Notes under the pieces: generated by a model | The model's database searches: none | What the model saw: the letters and a program-made list of their open reading frames with translations, nothing else | Told to the model about the DNA's origin: nothing | Position numbers and translations under genes: made by a program | Part shown: positions 63,784 through 64,000 of the stretch, piece by piece | Layout of the letters: each line of letters begins with the position of its first letter | How positions within the stretch are numbered: position 1 is the first letter of the stretch | Origin: Zymoseptoria tritici IPO323 | Taxonomy: Eukaryota > Ascomycota > Dothideomycetes > Mycosphaerellales > Mycosphaerellaceae | Length of the DNA stretch: 64,000 nucleotides | Assembly (NCBI RefSeq): GCF_000219625.1 | Contig: NC_018217.1 | Span: 2,852,001 to 2,916,000, forward strand | Reading direction: 5' to 3'

Positions 63784-64000
63784 ATGGCCTCGTCCGGGAG
63801 AGCAGACCGTGAGGCACGAGCGAGATTCACAATCACCAGAGCAATCCCGGAACTTCTCCGGAACAGTCCAAAAGCTCGCAGTGGAGTCTCACAATCAGAC
63901 CTCGTCGTCGATCCACCAATATCCACCACCACCACAATCAACCACACCACTCCCATCATAAGACCAGACCTCAAAATCCGCATCTCCACCGGCGACACCC
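63784..64000 (+). CDS. 5' end of a gene running off the window
   Basis: From the ATG at 63784 the frame stays open to the window end (72 codons): MASSGRADREARARFTITRA, then a Ser/Thr/Ile-rich segment and RPDLKIRISTGDT. The leader upstream is pyrimidine-rich and in-frame ATGs are absent before it. Family not recognised from this fragment. Confidence 0.5.
   Translation, partial: MASSGRADREARARFTITRAIPELLRNSPKARSGVSQSDLVVDPPISTTTTINHTTPIIRPDLKIRISTGDT

Overview
This is a 64 kb stretch of filamentous ascomycete (Pezizomycotina) nuclear chromosome. The gene content and the small secreted-protein style suggest a Dothideomycete, but that placement is inference. Genes lie on both strands and often in divergent pairs. 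They carry short GT-AG introns (about 45-130 nt, most 50-80) with CTGAC/CTAAC-like branch sites, and the proteins are fungal housekeeping families. No rRNA, CRISPR, tRNA or intact transposon was recognised. Exon boundaries were worked out by hand from frame continuity, splice consensus and remembered family ends. In every completed multi-exon model the summed exon length divides by three.

Layout. 0-10 kb: a possible small secreted protein, mitochondrial 3-hydroxyisobutyryl-CoA hydrolase, mitochondrial EF-Tu, phospholipase D and a phosducin-like protein. 10-19 kb: G-protein beta subunit, RPS29 divergent from a DUF4604 protein, a sugar transporter, and RNA polymerase III subunit RPC53. 19-31 kb: a coiled-coil KEN-box protein, CAND1, a secreted two-repeat protein and an RCH1/SLC10A7-type transporter. 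31-36 kb (accessory): a degenerate RNase H-like protein, an acidic-tailed protein with an in-frame stop, a zinc alcohol dehydrogenase and a four-cysteine secreted effector candidate. 37-43 kb: Spg1/Tem1 GTPase divergent from the ribosome-assembly protein RRB1/GRWD1, then a STE50 adaptor. 43-48 kb (accessory): a 2.3 kb gene-poor stretch, a protein with two retropepsin-like domains and a divergent DUF6594 membrane protein. 48-64 kb: IRC6/p34, SmD3 divergent from GEP4, a CxxC protein, a DUF7719 membrane protein divergent from CHS7, GPI12/PIG-L, a secreted GH62 arabinofuranosidase, NAD kinase divergent from LAS1, TRS31, and the 5' end of a gene leaving the window.

There is no operon-like logic. 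Some neighbours do share themes: signalling and cytokinesis (G-beta, phosducin-like protein, Spg1, STE50), mitochondrial lipid and translation (TUF1, GEP4), and secretory or cell-wall traffic (CHS7, GPI12, TRS31, IRC6). The oddest material is in the accessory stretches at 31-36 kb and 43-47 kb, and in non-coding or terminal features: paired palindromes between NAD kinase and LAS1, a GC-AG intron, tiny terminal exons, and a VEYQE-type repeat frame beyond the hydrolase stop. I found no clear multi-gene system of a new kind.
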